In this document: positions 26,759-37,277 of the stretch, piece after piece
Position numbering within the stretch: the first letter of the stretch is position 1
Layout of the letters: each line of letters begins with the position of its first letter
DNA from: Cubamyces lactineus
Lineage: Eukaryota; Basidiomycota; Agaricomycetes; Polyporales; Polyporaceae
Length of the DNA stretch: 64,000 nucleotides
Direction of reading: 5' to 3'
Assembly (NCBI GenBank): GCA_022376465.1
Contig: JACDTU010000001.1
Span: forward strand, 1,240,001-1,304,000
Notes under the pieces: generated by a model
Databases searched by the model: none
Told to the model about the DNA's origin: nothing
The model's input: only the letters and a program-made list of their open reading frames with translations
Translations under genes and position numbers: made by a program

Positions 26759-26971
26759 GATATATGTCGTTTGGGAGATATTGGCAGAGGCTGGGTGATA
26801 GATGATAGAGTACTAAGAGCCGTGTACACTGCAGCGTCTGCCCGGTGTAGAGTAAGCCAAGAGTAAGCTGAGCCTTGCGAGTCGCCACACAGCCGACACG
26901 AGGCTGCAGCTGGTCCCCGGTCCGTTGCGACGCGCTCATGTGAGCCACAGTCACACTGCTCGTAACGTGCC

Positions 26972-27335
26972 TCACGCGTCACGCTGTGGCTTAGGTGTCG
27001 TCACCGAGTCGGAGCGTTTCTCCTTCAACTCCTGCAGGGCCTTACTGCTCTGGCCAGAGACTATGGGATGAACACATTCCGTCATTTGCAATACTCTGAG
27101 ACTCACCACTCGTCATGCGTCCATTCTCGCGCCTTACAAGAAGCAAACTACTAGCTAGCTCACAGGGATCGGATGCGTTTCTGCATGATGTCCGCAGCAG
27201 CAGCCCCCGTCTTCTCGCAAGGAGTTTGACCCAATCAAAGGCAGAAAGTGCTGCCGAGGCTAATGAGGTTTGGTGGCTCTGCAGTCGCTCGGTCAATGAT
27301 AAAATCTCACACGACTCAAACAGAACCGCAATCAT
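26972..27335 (-). CDS. Possible small two-exon gene, unrecognised
   Basis: Exons 27335-27107 and 27060-26972, with a gtgagt donor and a tag acceptor, give 105 residues in frame. The first exon is leucine-rich (MIAVLFESCEILSLTERLQS, then a run ending VKLLARRRGLLL). The second is a charged tail (ALQELKEKRSDSVTTPKPQRD). Nothing resembles a known domain. It lies between Atg17 and the EEP nuclease on the same strand. It could be noise, since an overlapping plus-strand frame (27115-27432) is equally long. Otherwise 26759-27793 shows no gene. Confidence 0.3.
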
Positions 27336-27793
27336 CCTGGAATATCGGCGCAAGGAGATTCAAGGCCCGTCGGCGACGGCACTACTACTTGCAGGCAGGA
27401 CTCGCCAGATGGGCTTCCTAAATCAAGGATGACGGTCGCAGAAAGGGATGCGGCTATCATGAGTCGCTGGCAGGAGCGCCAGGGCTCGCTTGCGAACGCA
27501 GAGTTCGAGGACGGGCAGGTCGCAGAGGGGTATCGGCGCAATGTGGTACGTGTCTGCCTGCCTCAACGCAGGCACTGTGGCCGCTACCCAGACATTGACT
27601 CCTTGTCGGTATAGAAAGCCAATATCTTCCGCTACATCTGATGTGCGCCACTAGCAAGAGGTTCCCCCTGCCCCTCTAGTGTGATGTAAGTGTAGCAAAT
27701 CGTCAATTTAATCTGATACGGTGTCGGTATCGTACAAGCATCGTGCGTTCAGGGCTAGACGTCAGAATGTACAGCATGAGAGGTTTGCCACCA

Positions 27794-30206
27794 CTAGAGA
27801 ACAATCTGGCTGCGGTCTACACCCAACTCTCCCATAGCACCTGTGTTTTGGATTTGTGTCAGCCGAATTTCACGGAACCTAGAACTCACAATACAGGACT
27901 CACCTGCTTCCGGGTCACATACCCACAGGCGCACGATTGTAGGGTCGTGGTCGCTAGCTCGCCCACCATAGCTCTCTGCCCATGTATTCACATGAACATG
28001 CTCAACCTCCACTCCGCCTTCTCGTTCGGCAATCGCGTTCGACACAAGGACGTGGTCGATCTCCTGTGCGTGCTGGTCGTATGCGTACGTGTATCGCTCC
28101 TGCAGGGGCACGCCGGCGACCTCGTTGGCGTCATGTAGTACGGAAGAGAGCGGGCGGAGTACCGCACGCGCGGCGAGGTACTCATTCATGTCCCCTCCGA
28201 CAATGACGCTCGCATCGGGCGCGAAGTCTAACAAGGAGCGCACAAATGTCTGCGGAGGCATCGGTTCAGCTAAAGTGCCTAGTACTGTCTCTGGGCATGC
28301 GTGTGTGGCTCACCGCTGTGACATTAGCTTGACTCTGGCGGTGCTCTGCATGTCCGTTGACAGGGGGGCGTGCGTCACCCTGTGCAGAAGAGCTGTCGCG
28401 CTTCGAGCTAAAATGCACGTTGATGGTGTAAAAGCGCTCCCCAGCTGCGGTCTGCCATGCTGCCGCAAGGGGCTTACGAGTCTCTTCCCAAGCCGAGTGC
28501 AATGGGTCGATACGACCGGGGTTGTAGCTGTGTGGAGGTCAGCCGTTTTCTCCTCTGGGCAGAGACGGTAGAAGGCAGGCTAACACACGCACCTCAGTTC
28601 TACGTACCCGTTCTTGGCGATGAGTGGCCGAGTGGCAATCGTTGCGTTACCGATCGTGCCAGGAACCAGAGATACGCGCTCCGGTCGCCAGCTGTCATCC
28701 AGATTATGTATGAGGCAGAAAGGCCTCCGGCGTGTCGCACTGTTTGCTCACAGATATGCAACACGGATGTTTCCGCCTGGGATACCACCGTCCTTGTTGT
28801 CTTCCGGTTCGACGTTCACGAAATCGTAGGCGACACCGCCGCTCGCCTTCTTGATTGCGTCGACGAGCGCCGCCAGCGTCTTGTTTGCACTCACGACACC
28901 GTTGTCGCGCGGCCCAGAATCGTCCTGAATCTCTTGCACAAACATGATGTCCGGTGTGTGCAGGTAGTCAGCAATGTGGGTGGCAATACGCGAGATGTGA
29001 CGAGAGCGAGGTGACATGTTCTCGACCTATCAAGCGTTTACACATAAGCTGCTGACTTCCGGTCACTACGATGAATATGTTCCAGAGACGTACATTATAG
29101 TCTCCGATACGCAGTTGGCAGGGGTGTATGCTTGAGTTCAGCGTGGAAGGTAGAACGTCAGTCGCCGGAACTTCCAGCACCTCCGGTGCGGTGAGCGGCA
29201 GGACGTAATAATTCCCATACTTTCAATGAACTGTCAGCCGGGCTCCACCGTTCCAAGCCGTTCTCAGACGAACCTGATATGTCATGACGCCAGTAATATT
29301 GCTGAGCTTCGTTCCCATCATCGTTTTGGGATTACGAGTGCCATCCAAAGCACGACCAATCAAGATGGCTTCTGAATGGGCCGGAGGGACGCCTTCTGTC
29401 GAAGCGGTCAATATCGGTCCAGTAACAACGGGGAGGCCAGGAATGTTTGTGACATACCGGGGTTGGTGAGTATAGTAAGACCGCCTCGTTCATTCTGCCC
29501 ATCCACAGGCCAGTCGCCATACACCCATACGGAGCCGAACCGATCCGGGAAGTTCACTGCCGTAGGTAGCGGCACGGTCACCAGCTGGCCTTCCAAGCTT
29601 TCCCAGAAGTCCAACCCAAACTCCTCGGGGCGCAACGCAGGGTTCACGGACTCGAGCATGGTCACATTGTTGGGTAAGGACAGCCAACCATCTGGCCCGA
29701 CGTCGAACGAAGACAGCCGGCTCCGCGGCGGTGTGCGATTGACGCCCAGCACCAGAGGCTCAACGACGTGGTTGGTGGACTGCGTTTCAACTGCAGATAG
29801 CTGGTCCAATTCGGTGAGATACAGGTCGTTGCCGTCATGGCGGTACTCGGTAACGCGACCAGTGACGGATATGCGCGAACCGACATTGGCCAGCTTCACT
29901 GCTAGAGAGCCATAGATGCGCAGGCCACTAGAGGCCCGTATATCATCCGAACGATCTCCTTGTATCCATACACCATATCTGTCCTGAGCGTATATTAGTA
30001 TGTGGTGTGTTTACTTCTGCAGCCTTCTCAAAATATACCTTCGCCGTCACAATACCGGATACCTCGACGACTTGCCCAGCCAGAGGTGATTGGAACGAGT
30101 GTCCTTGCACTTCTGTAACTTCCACTTGCTTCGGATTCAGCGCTGACGCATTGCCTACCAACGATAAGGCATACGCCACCCCTAGGATCGCATAGTTCCT
30201 CATCAC
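27794..30206 (-). CDS. Secreted endonuclease/exonuclease/phosphatase (EEP) family protein
   Basis: Mg-dependent phosphodiesterase fold, probably an extracellular nuclease. The N-terminus MMRNYAILGVAYALSLVGNASA is a typical signal peptide ending in ASA. An OB-fold-like part follows: GQVVEVSGIVTAK, joined by splicing to DRYGVWIQGDRSDDIR, then GSRISVTGRVTEY, the pattern seen before EEP domains in large bacterial extracellular nucleases. EEP motifs: RIGDYNVEN (metal/phosphate), DIMFVQEIQDDSG (catalytic Glu), NVHFSSKRD, VIVGGDMNEY (GD-N) and ASDHDPTIV (catalytic His). Several introns; the C-terminal end after RLWVCDPEAGE is less certain because an intron may be missed. It is divergent with the LysM gene, 415 bp between starts. 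Confidence 0.85.
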
Positions 30207-30621
30207 GCGCGGACTTGAAGCCTGGCTCCAGTACAGCTGCTACAGATACTCCAGGTTTCGGTGTTGCTGTTGGCAATTTCGAGCTAGTAGTATCGGCAGT
30301 AGCCTGAGAGAAGGTGCTTCAGTACAAGAGTGTAAGGTGGTGGTTAGGAACGAAGCCGTCTCCCGCACGCTGTGGACTGAACAAAGGCGTGTCGGTGGCT
30401 GCAACGCGTCGAGCGGGGGAAAGGGAGCTCGTTATGGCAAGAGCGGCCCTGTGTGGCGGGATTGATCTGATCTGTACACTGCCACCGGGATCTCACTCAC
30501 TCGGAGGCGGAGGCAATGGAAATCCCAGAGATGCGCTCAGGCTCATGATCATCCGCCGTGAGCCCGTGCAGAAGGAAACGCTTTGTCAGATTCTCACCAC
30601 CACCAGATTCGCAACCACGAC
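30207..30621. promoter_or_regulatory. Shared divergent promoter of EEP nuclease and LysM gene
   Basis: A 415 bp gap between two divergent start codons. No specific site was recognised with confidence. Confidence 0.4.
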
Positions 30622-31765
30622 ATGCCTCCTACCCCGGGCTCTGTATCTGTATCACTCTGCTTGACCTGCTCTGCATCTCTGCCCCCTCGCAAGGTAGATG
30701 CGAGTATCTATCACACTCCGTGCTGTTCACGGCCGATCTGCCCGAGCTGTGTCTCTACCAATCCGCGTCTCACGCGATATAACCCCTGCTTACGATGCTT
30801 AGCGGGGGTCAATGCAGTCAATTCGACGCCATCGTCTTATGCTCCCAATGGGGTCGATCACCGCACAAACGCGCGAGCCAATGTGGACGCGGCTTTCCGG
30901 GACGAAGACATCTTCGTAGTGGACGATTCAGATGATTCAGACATCGAAGATGCAGCGCTGCCAACGGAAGCTGCGAACAACACGGCTCCATGTAGCGACA
31001 CTATACAGACTGAATATCACAACTTGTCTGAGAGTGCATCTCCTGCAAACATCCCAGGTAGCGACATCGGACAACCAGTACTGAACTCCGGTCTCCCGTC
31101 AAGATACTTCATACGACCAGATGATACCCTCCTTGGGATATCTCTCAAGCTAGGAATAGACGTGCGTGCAAAGCCTACACCTGTCACAGTCAAAAAGGGG
31201 ACACTGTCGCTCACGCCATGTTGTGTAGGGTCGAGTGCTATGCCGTCTGAACAACCTCCCCGTCAGCACACTGCGTACCAATCCTCACCTGCTACACACC
31301 CGTAGCTTTCTCGTCCTCCCGCCCTCGTCGCGTCCGCCGCCCCCTTTATCGCCGGCCCAGCAGCAGGCGGATGACGAGCGTCAAGCACGACTCGCTCGTG
31401 AGCGTGCCGAGACCCGTTTCCAAGCCATGACCAAGGAGAGGGACCGCGACGTCGCCAAAGCATATGTTGCTCTTGCAGCCCTTTCCGACGGAGAGGGCAG
31501 AGATTATACGGACTACGGGAAGGAGAAGGGTCTGCGTAAGCGTAGGGCTCATGCAGGTGAGGATCACGAAGCGGGTGGGCGCACAGAAGGACGTGCCATC
31601 GACCATTACTACGACGACGAAGAATGGGAGGGCAACGAACGAGCCGAAGGCCGCAAACCTTCCCTTTCTCCCTTCCCCTATGCTGGGGCGGAACCGAACC
31701 GATCTTCTCAGACTTACGCTGGTCAGGACGGCGAGAATAAATCGTGGTGGCGTTGGAAGACATGA
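30622..31765 (+). CDS. LysM-domain protein with N-terminal zinc-ribbon
   Basis: Two exons, 30622-31161 and 31229-31765, 358 aa. The start MPPTPGSVSVSLCLTC is the first ATG; no signal peptide is evident. Cysteines in CLTCSAS, YHTPCCSRPICPSC and NPCLRCL make a RING/zinc-ribbon-like cluster in residues 13-65. A disordered acidic region follows (DDSDDSDIED). A single LysM motif is split by the intron: YFIRPDDTLLGISLKLGID joined to GRVLCRLNNLPVSTLRTNP and FLVLP. The C-terminal half holds a helical charged region (ERAETRFQAMTKERDRDVAKAY). This resembles intracellular fungal/animal LysM proteins rather than secreted chitin-binding effectors. The cellular role is not known. Confidence 0.82.
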
Positions 31766-31892
31766 AGTTAGGAGTATTGTATAACTGTGCCTATACGTGC
31801 TTAGAGTCCACATAGTGTAGCAATGACGTGAGATATATGATATACACCGGCAACACGTACATAGGAATGTACAAGTGGATTCACGATACACA

Positions 31893-33718
31893 TCACAGGT
31901 CGCGCATGAGGTACTTGGTTAGGCATTCGATTGCTGCTTTTTTGATCTCCTCGTTCTCTGGTCCATTCTTGAGAATCTCTGTAGCGAACGTCACCTTCTC
32001 GATAGAGATCTCCTTCCCCGCTCCTGATCCGTTGGAAGCCTCCGAGCTCTGTTGTCGCTGAGCGGCCTCTGTGCGCATCGCCTCCGTTCGGACTCTGCTC
32101 TCCTCGGCTTGTTGCTGGATGAAGTCCTTCAGGGACGCGCAAACATCAAGCAAAGAGTCCGCGACGGCGTTCAGCCGGCCCAGTGCCTGGGTTGTCTGCA
32201 CCACGTAGTCCGAATGTGACGCCTCTCGAGGAGCCGAAAAGTCACTGTGGGTTCGCGAGGCTACGACGCCAGGCGTGCGAGCGGGACTCTCCGTAGAAGA
32301 GCGGTGTACGGGTCGTGTAGGGGCTGCGTTCGAGGAACGCAGATACGTGAATGCCGGTGGTGTGTATGACGTACTTGTTCCCGGCGCACGATACTCCGGC
32401 GCGTGCGAAAATGGTGGAGGGTAGCTGTAAGTTCCATTCTGCAACGAGGGTGAGGGCTGCGGCGATTCTGCCGATGCGTTTTGTTGTATCGACAAGCCAT
32501 CTGCGGCATGGGGCGGAGGAATAGACTGGTGAGCTACCAGCTGCGGGTCGATACTCGTCGGTGGATGCATGCTCATCATCGTATGAGGGGGCGGTGCTGT
32601 AGGAGGGCCCGCTTCGGGCTGGTCGATTGACCCATAGTATGGCACGAGCATGCCGGTCTTTGGATCCTCGCGGTACCTAGACATCGTCAGCGTTAGCGAA
32701 AAGGGAAGATGTATCATGTGCTCGTCGTCCTACCTTCTCCTGAAGAGCTCAAACCATCCAGTTTCGTACCATCTGTCGATCACTTTTGAGTTCAACGTGC
32801 CAACATTCAGCCCTGCGGCTCGCGCGGCCTCGAGCATTGCATCAACAGAGGGCTGTTCATCGCCGGCACCCTCTGCCTCGAGCTGCCGCAAACGATTGGC
32901 CGAAAAGAGCTGAAACGCATGGATCTGCTTGAAGACCTCGAGATTGCGATGGAAGCAGCTCTTGAGCGCAGTGTACGACTTGCGTCCGGGGAAGAGCTCG
33001 TTCGAACACTGTCCTCGCGCGACATGTGAGCTTCCCATTTTCGCGGCCATAACGTAAGGTTTACCTCGCGGAAAACCGTGTTCATTCGTGTTCGGAAAGC
33101 ATCCCAATGATCGTCACTGGTCAGCATCCATGTGAAGAAACGCGACTTCTCGTCCTCCGTCCAGTGCTTCGGACCCCCGTTCGGGCCCACGTCCAGGTCC
33201 TGCGAATCTCCCTCCCCTCCTTCCGCACCGTTCTCATGCCCTGATGCGCGGGGCCGCCGTTTCCGCGGCCCGCCGCCCTCAGTCATCCCAGAGTCGGACT
33301 GCTTGCGCTTGCCGTTGGCGCTAGGTCCGTTGACATTCGCCGTCGATGGCGAGGGGGACTCACTGTCATCCCCATGCGTAGCAGCCTCGCCCGCATTGTC
33401 CCTCTCTTGCGAGGCGGAGGTATCGCCCGTATACATCAACTGACCACCTGCGGGCGGGGGCCCTTGTGGGACATACGGTATGACATCGAACGTATGAACC
33501 CTCTGAGGCTGGACGGAGACATACGGGCCATTATTGTGGTTGGGCTAGCGCGATGCGCTGGTCAGCTCCATCCGAGGCGCAACACCCGAGCTGTTTTCAT
33601 CTGGACGCACCTGAACCGCGGTGTGGTTGGGCGGCTGGCTCATCATCATCGTTGGCGAGTGGTTTGAGTCGGATCCAGCTTGCGCGCCAGAGGAGGTCAG
33701 TGCTCCAATATGGCTCAT
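31893..33718 (-). CDS. SANT/Myb-like predicted transcription regulator
   Basis: Starts at 33718 (MSHIGALTSS). The N-terminal part is low-complexity, then basic (GKRKQSD, PRKRRPRASG), a likely nuclear localisation signal. The central block KHWTEDEKSRFFTWMLTSDD with HWDAFRTRMNTVFRE, joined to CSNELFPGRKSYTALKSCFH and NLEVFKQIHAFQLF, has the tryptophan spacing of a SANT or trihelix-type fold. WYETGWFELFRRRYREDPKTG follows, then a proline/serine-rich linker. The last ~100 residues form helices (TTQALGRLNAVADSLLDVC, EEIKKAAIECLTKYLMRDL). Four or five exons. I recognise the architecture as common in Agaricomycete genomes but know no characterised member. It sits next to another SANT-type gene in the same orientation. 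Confidence 0.7.
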
Positions 33719-34348
33719 CGCGCTTTATCGCGGGTGATTTTAGTATATGTTCATCTAGAAACATTTTCGGAATAATTCAAACTACGAGACACACCTGAGC
33801 GAAGACATATCGTGAAGTTCTGGCGATGTGGTTGTGGCGAAAGCGCCGAACCGGTTCGACCCTGAGAAGGACGGGCGTCTAACGAACCCTCTTACCCCTG
33901 AATTGGCCCTAATTCTGAACGATTTCTCCGGAACCCTGGCAAGTTATTGTGGCCAGCGTAGATAGCTGCATCCATTAGCATGTCATTCCCTCCTTCATAC
34001 AGGTGTCAGAGCTCTTTGTACTGCTGCCAGGGGGCAGAAAGGAAGCTGTCGCGTGGCTCAGCGCCATTTACAATCCTAGATTTCACCAAAGCTGTAGCCC
34101 GGCAACGTACTACACAACACTACATAGCGGAGGATCATATATGGACAGCGAACATGAAGGCAAATAAAGATGCAAAAGAGCGAGAGAGGAGCACTAGTAC
34201 GAGTATCAGACACACACACAAGTCCAAGACATCCCAAGGAAAGGAGAGGAGGGATAATACTGTGTGGCAAGCATAGTCAAGCTTTTGCACGACAGTCGAC
34301 AGTCGGCAGCAGGCATAGCAAAGTGAGGGGACAGGGAGATCTGGACAT
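33719..34348. other. Intergenic between two minus-strand regulators
   Basis: Holds the promoter of the 31893-33718 gene and the 3' flank of the next one. No gene or repeat was recognised. Confidence 0.4.
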
Positions 34349-36629
34349 CTACGCTCTCGAGTCTCTCCTCGGCGCCCCGTTAGTTTGATACATGTATTGA
34401 TGGTGAGTCGCCGTCGTACCGTGCGACGAGGGTGGTCGCTGTGTCGTATTGGATGCGGCAGTCGCGGCAGCACTGTACGACGTGGTCTGCGTTGGTCGCG
34501 GCCGGTAGTAGCTGTTGTTCCGTGAGTCTGTTGTTGCGCTTGTCATGACAGGCGACGGTGTATTGATAGCCACAGTGGGCATAGGCCACGGCATGGTAGA
34601 TGTTGCTGGCGCCGGGGCGCCGCTCGTAGTGCGCCCGGCAGGAACAACATTACTACTTGCTGTGGAGGAGGGTGGACGCTGGGGTTGCATGGCCGGAGAC
34701 GCGTTGATAGAAGTCGGTGTAGTAGTCACCGGGCTGCGAGCCGGCGAAACTACACTGGAAGCGGTCGCCTGATGAGAGGGCTGCTGGTGTTGTTGTGGAT
34801 GGTGCTGCGGCTGAAGCGACTGGTGCTGTTGCGGCTGATGGTGTTGCTGGTGCTGGTGCTGGTGCTGTTGCGACTGGGGATGCTGTGGTGCCTGCTGCCT
34901 TGATTGCTGGGATTGTTGTTGCTGCGGTTGTTGTTGGTGCTGCTGCTGCTGTGCCGGCGGTGGGGGAGGGGGAGGTGCAGAGGTTTCAGGAGTAGGCTCG
35001 GCTTCTCTGCGGCGTTTTGTACCGCGCGTGGTACTTTCCTTCAGGCCCAAGGAGGTTGCTTTCAGGAGAATCTGGTGTCTGCTCGGATGATTTAGGGTCA
35101 TTGTGTCACATATGGCAATCTTCATAGCCGTACCTTGTTCTGCTGTTACCCCATTGTTGAATCACCCAATCCCATTCGATTTCACCTTTATTCTGCGGGC
35201 CACCCATTTCCTTACTCTGCTCAGCTAAGCGCTTCAGACGCTCCGTCTCTTCTTCGGACCACGTGCCTTGGTGACCACCCGGCGCAGTATTCCCGGTGGC
35301 AGCATTGAACGTGGATATGGTCGGAGTATTCGCGGGAATGGGCGCGGGCGGAGCAGGCGCAGGCTGGGGAGGTGCAGGTTGGGCGGATTGTGCAGGCGAT
35401 GACTGTGCAGGCGGTGCACTGACCGAGGTACCTGTCTGAGGAGGGGGATAGTAAGGCGCCGCGCCTTGCGGAGGGGGGTAATAGTACGGTGCAGTGGGGT
35501 ACCGCGAGCCAGGGGGCGCCGAGTATACCGGTGCATAGTACGGTTGTGACGGGGGCGGCATGGAAGAAGAGTTGAGAGGCATCACGAAAGTTTGCGGATT
35601 TGTGATGACAGCCCCAGGAGCGGGAGCGGTGCCCGCGCTTCCTGAAGGGCCGGGAGGAGGGGGTGGAGGCATTGAGGCATAGCTTGGGTATGTTGTCGCC
35701 GGCGCAGGCTGTCCAGCCAACTGACTGGGATTGGCGAGCTATCATATCATGAGGACACGCCAAACAGAGGGATGGGACGTTCGTACAAGACTGTCACAGA
35801 CGCGCTTGGCTTCCGCTATCATCATCAGCGGGTCAATTTTGGTCGCGGGCCCTGACTGGTAGCACTGTGCGATGACCATGGGAGATGCTGCTTTCTACAA
35901 GATGCGTTGCCCCTAATCAACATCTGAGAGACATGCGTTCATGATGTGTGCTTACCACCAGTTCCTCCGCGGCATTATAGAACTCCGAGCACAGGTTGAG
36001 TGCGCGCCATTGGAACTCGAAAAACTGCTGATTCTGGGCCACAGTAGCAGCGGGAGTGGGAGGGTACGTGTAGAACCCAGGGTGCGCGACGTTGGCTGGT
36101 GGCTTGGACGCGCTCCCAGTAGAGACGCGGGGCTTGCGGTTCTTTGAACCCCTGGGTCGACCTGGCCTGCGCTTCTCGGTGCCGTCGTCGTTGGCGGCAG
36201 GCTGGGAGTTATCTTGCTGAGGAGCAGGTTGTCTGTTGTAATCCGCAGGAGCATTGACCGCGGGCGCACTTCGCGAGGTGAATCAGTTGAGGACCGGGAG
36301 CGTGAGGACGAATCTAGATCGGGCAATACGCACCCCGTCGACCTGGAATGGGCCTGAACAGCGTTGACACGAGGAGAGGAATGGCTGCTGGCGGACTGGT
36401 GGGGGTGATCGGTGTCATGGTGCTCGAGCTCCTCTTCTACAACCTCTTCGTCGTCGTCTTCCTCCTCCTCTTCCTCTTCGCGGTGACCAGAGCCGGCGCC
36501 ATTGGTCACGGCCGGCTGGTGATGGGAGGTGTAGGATGCGTACTGCTGACGTGGAGAAGGATGCGCGGAGGAGACGAGGGGGGCATGGAGGGCATGCGAG
36601 AGGGGTTGATAATATTGCGGATTGTCCAT
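34349..36629 (-). CDS. AT-hook plus Myb/SANT DNA-binding protein with poly-Q tail
   Basis: Begins MDNPQYYQPLSHALHAP at 36629. A very acidic run (REEEEEEEDDDEEVVEEELE) comes first. Then TEKRRPGRPRGSKNRKPR, a canonical AT-hook for A/T-rich minor grooves. Then a helical exon (FFEFQWRALNLCSEFYNAAEELV) and a long P/Y/A-rich stretch. A single SANT/Myb unit, GTWSEEETERLKRLAEQSKE with IEWDWVIQQWGNSRTRHQILLKA, is split by an intron. TTRGTKRRREAEP is a likely nuclear signal. The tail is dominated by Q/H repeats (34780-34960) and S/T/P runs. About seven exons. Predicted chromatin-associated regulator; targets unknown. It is divergent with Mex67. Confidence 0.78.
34780..34975. repeat. CAG/CTG-type microsatellite-like tract inside coding exon
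   Basis: Imperfect tgctgg/tgttgc repeats on the plus strand encode the Q/H-rich tail (QQQQHQQQPQQQQ and similar) of the AT-hook/SANT protein. Interrupted repeats of this kind are prone to length variation. Confidence 0.8.
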
Positions 36630-37277
36630 GATTTTCTGTGGGGACTATATGATAAAAAGCCCAGAGATGGGTGTAACGCGCTGCGAGCGGAGGGCACAAT
36701 CGATGTTGAGAACGACAACCAAACCCCGTGGGAACGCACCCTGGACGCATTTGCCTTCCCGCACGCCGTCCCTTTACGGCCGTCCATTCTCAAGCAAAAA
36801 TCGCGGAAAATGCAGACTTGTACGGTTCGACATCGCAATGGTTCAGGACACTCCAACGAGCCTGCTAGCTACACGGATAATTCCCCGACAAAATCCAGCC
36901 CCTCCTCGCGTGTCCCAAATTTGTGCCGATGGCGAAAACTCGAGGCGACACAGCCGCCGGCACCCTGACGCACTAGGCTGTCACATTCCTTTGTCACGCA
37001 GTCACCGTAACCGACCACAATTCCAGAACGTGACATGTCACGCGCTCTGCCGCCTGCAGCACCGAACGCGGGTCCGGCGCATAATACGAGCTCTTCGACT
37101 CGAACCGTCATCTCAGCCACAACACCTCCTTGTCTTCTTGCCACATCCTTCCATCCACCCGCAACGCCCACTCTCGCGGCGTTGGACTGCACTACAGCCA
37201 CGGAGACTGCGCCGACTACGCCCCTGCGCAGCCGCACACAACCTCATAACTCCCTTCAATCCAAAGCGCCACTCGCC
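36630..37277. promoter_or_regulatory. Divergent promoter region of AT-hook gene and MEX67
   Basis: About 650 bp between the two start codons. An upstream in-frame start for Mex67 at 37035 would use part of it. No specific motif was identified. Confidence 0.4.

Noticed and set aside
27115..27659. Plus-strand frames 27115-27432 and 27429-27545 with a possible second exon
   Set aside because: They overlap the minus-strand candidate at 26972-27335; neither can be matched to a known family and the two plus frames do not join well.
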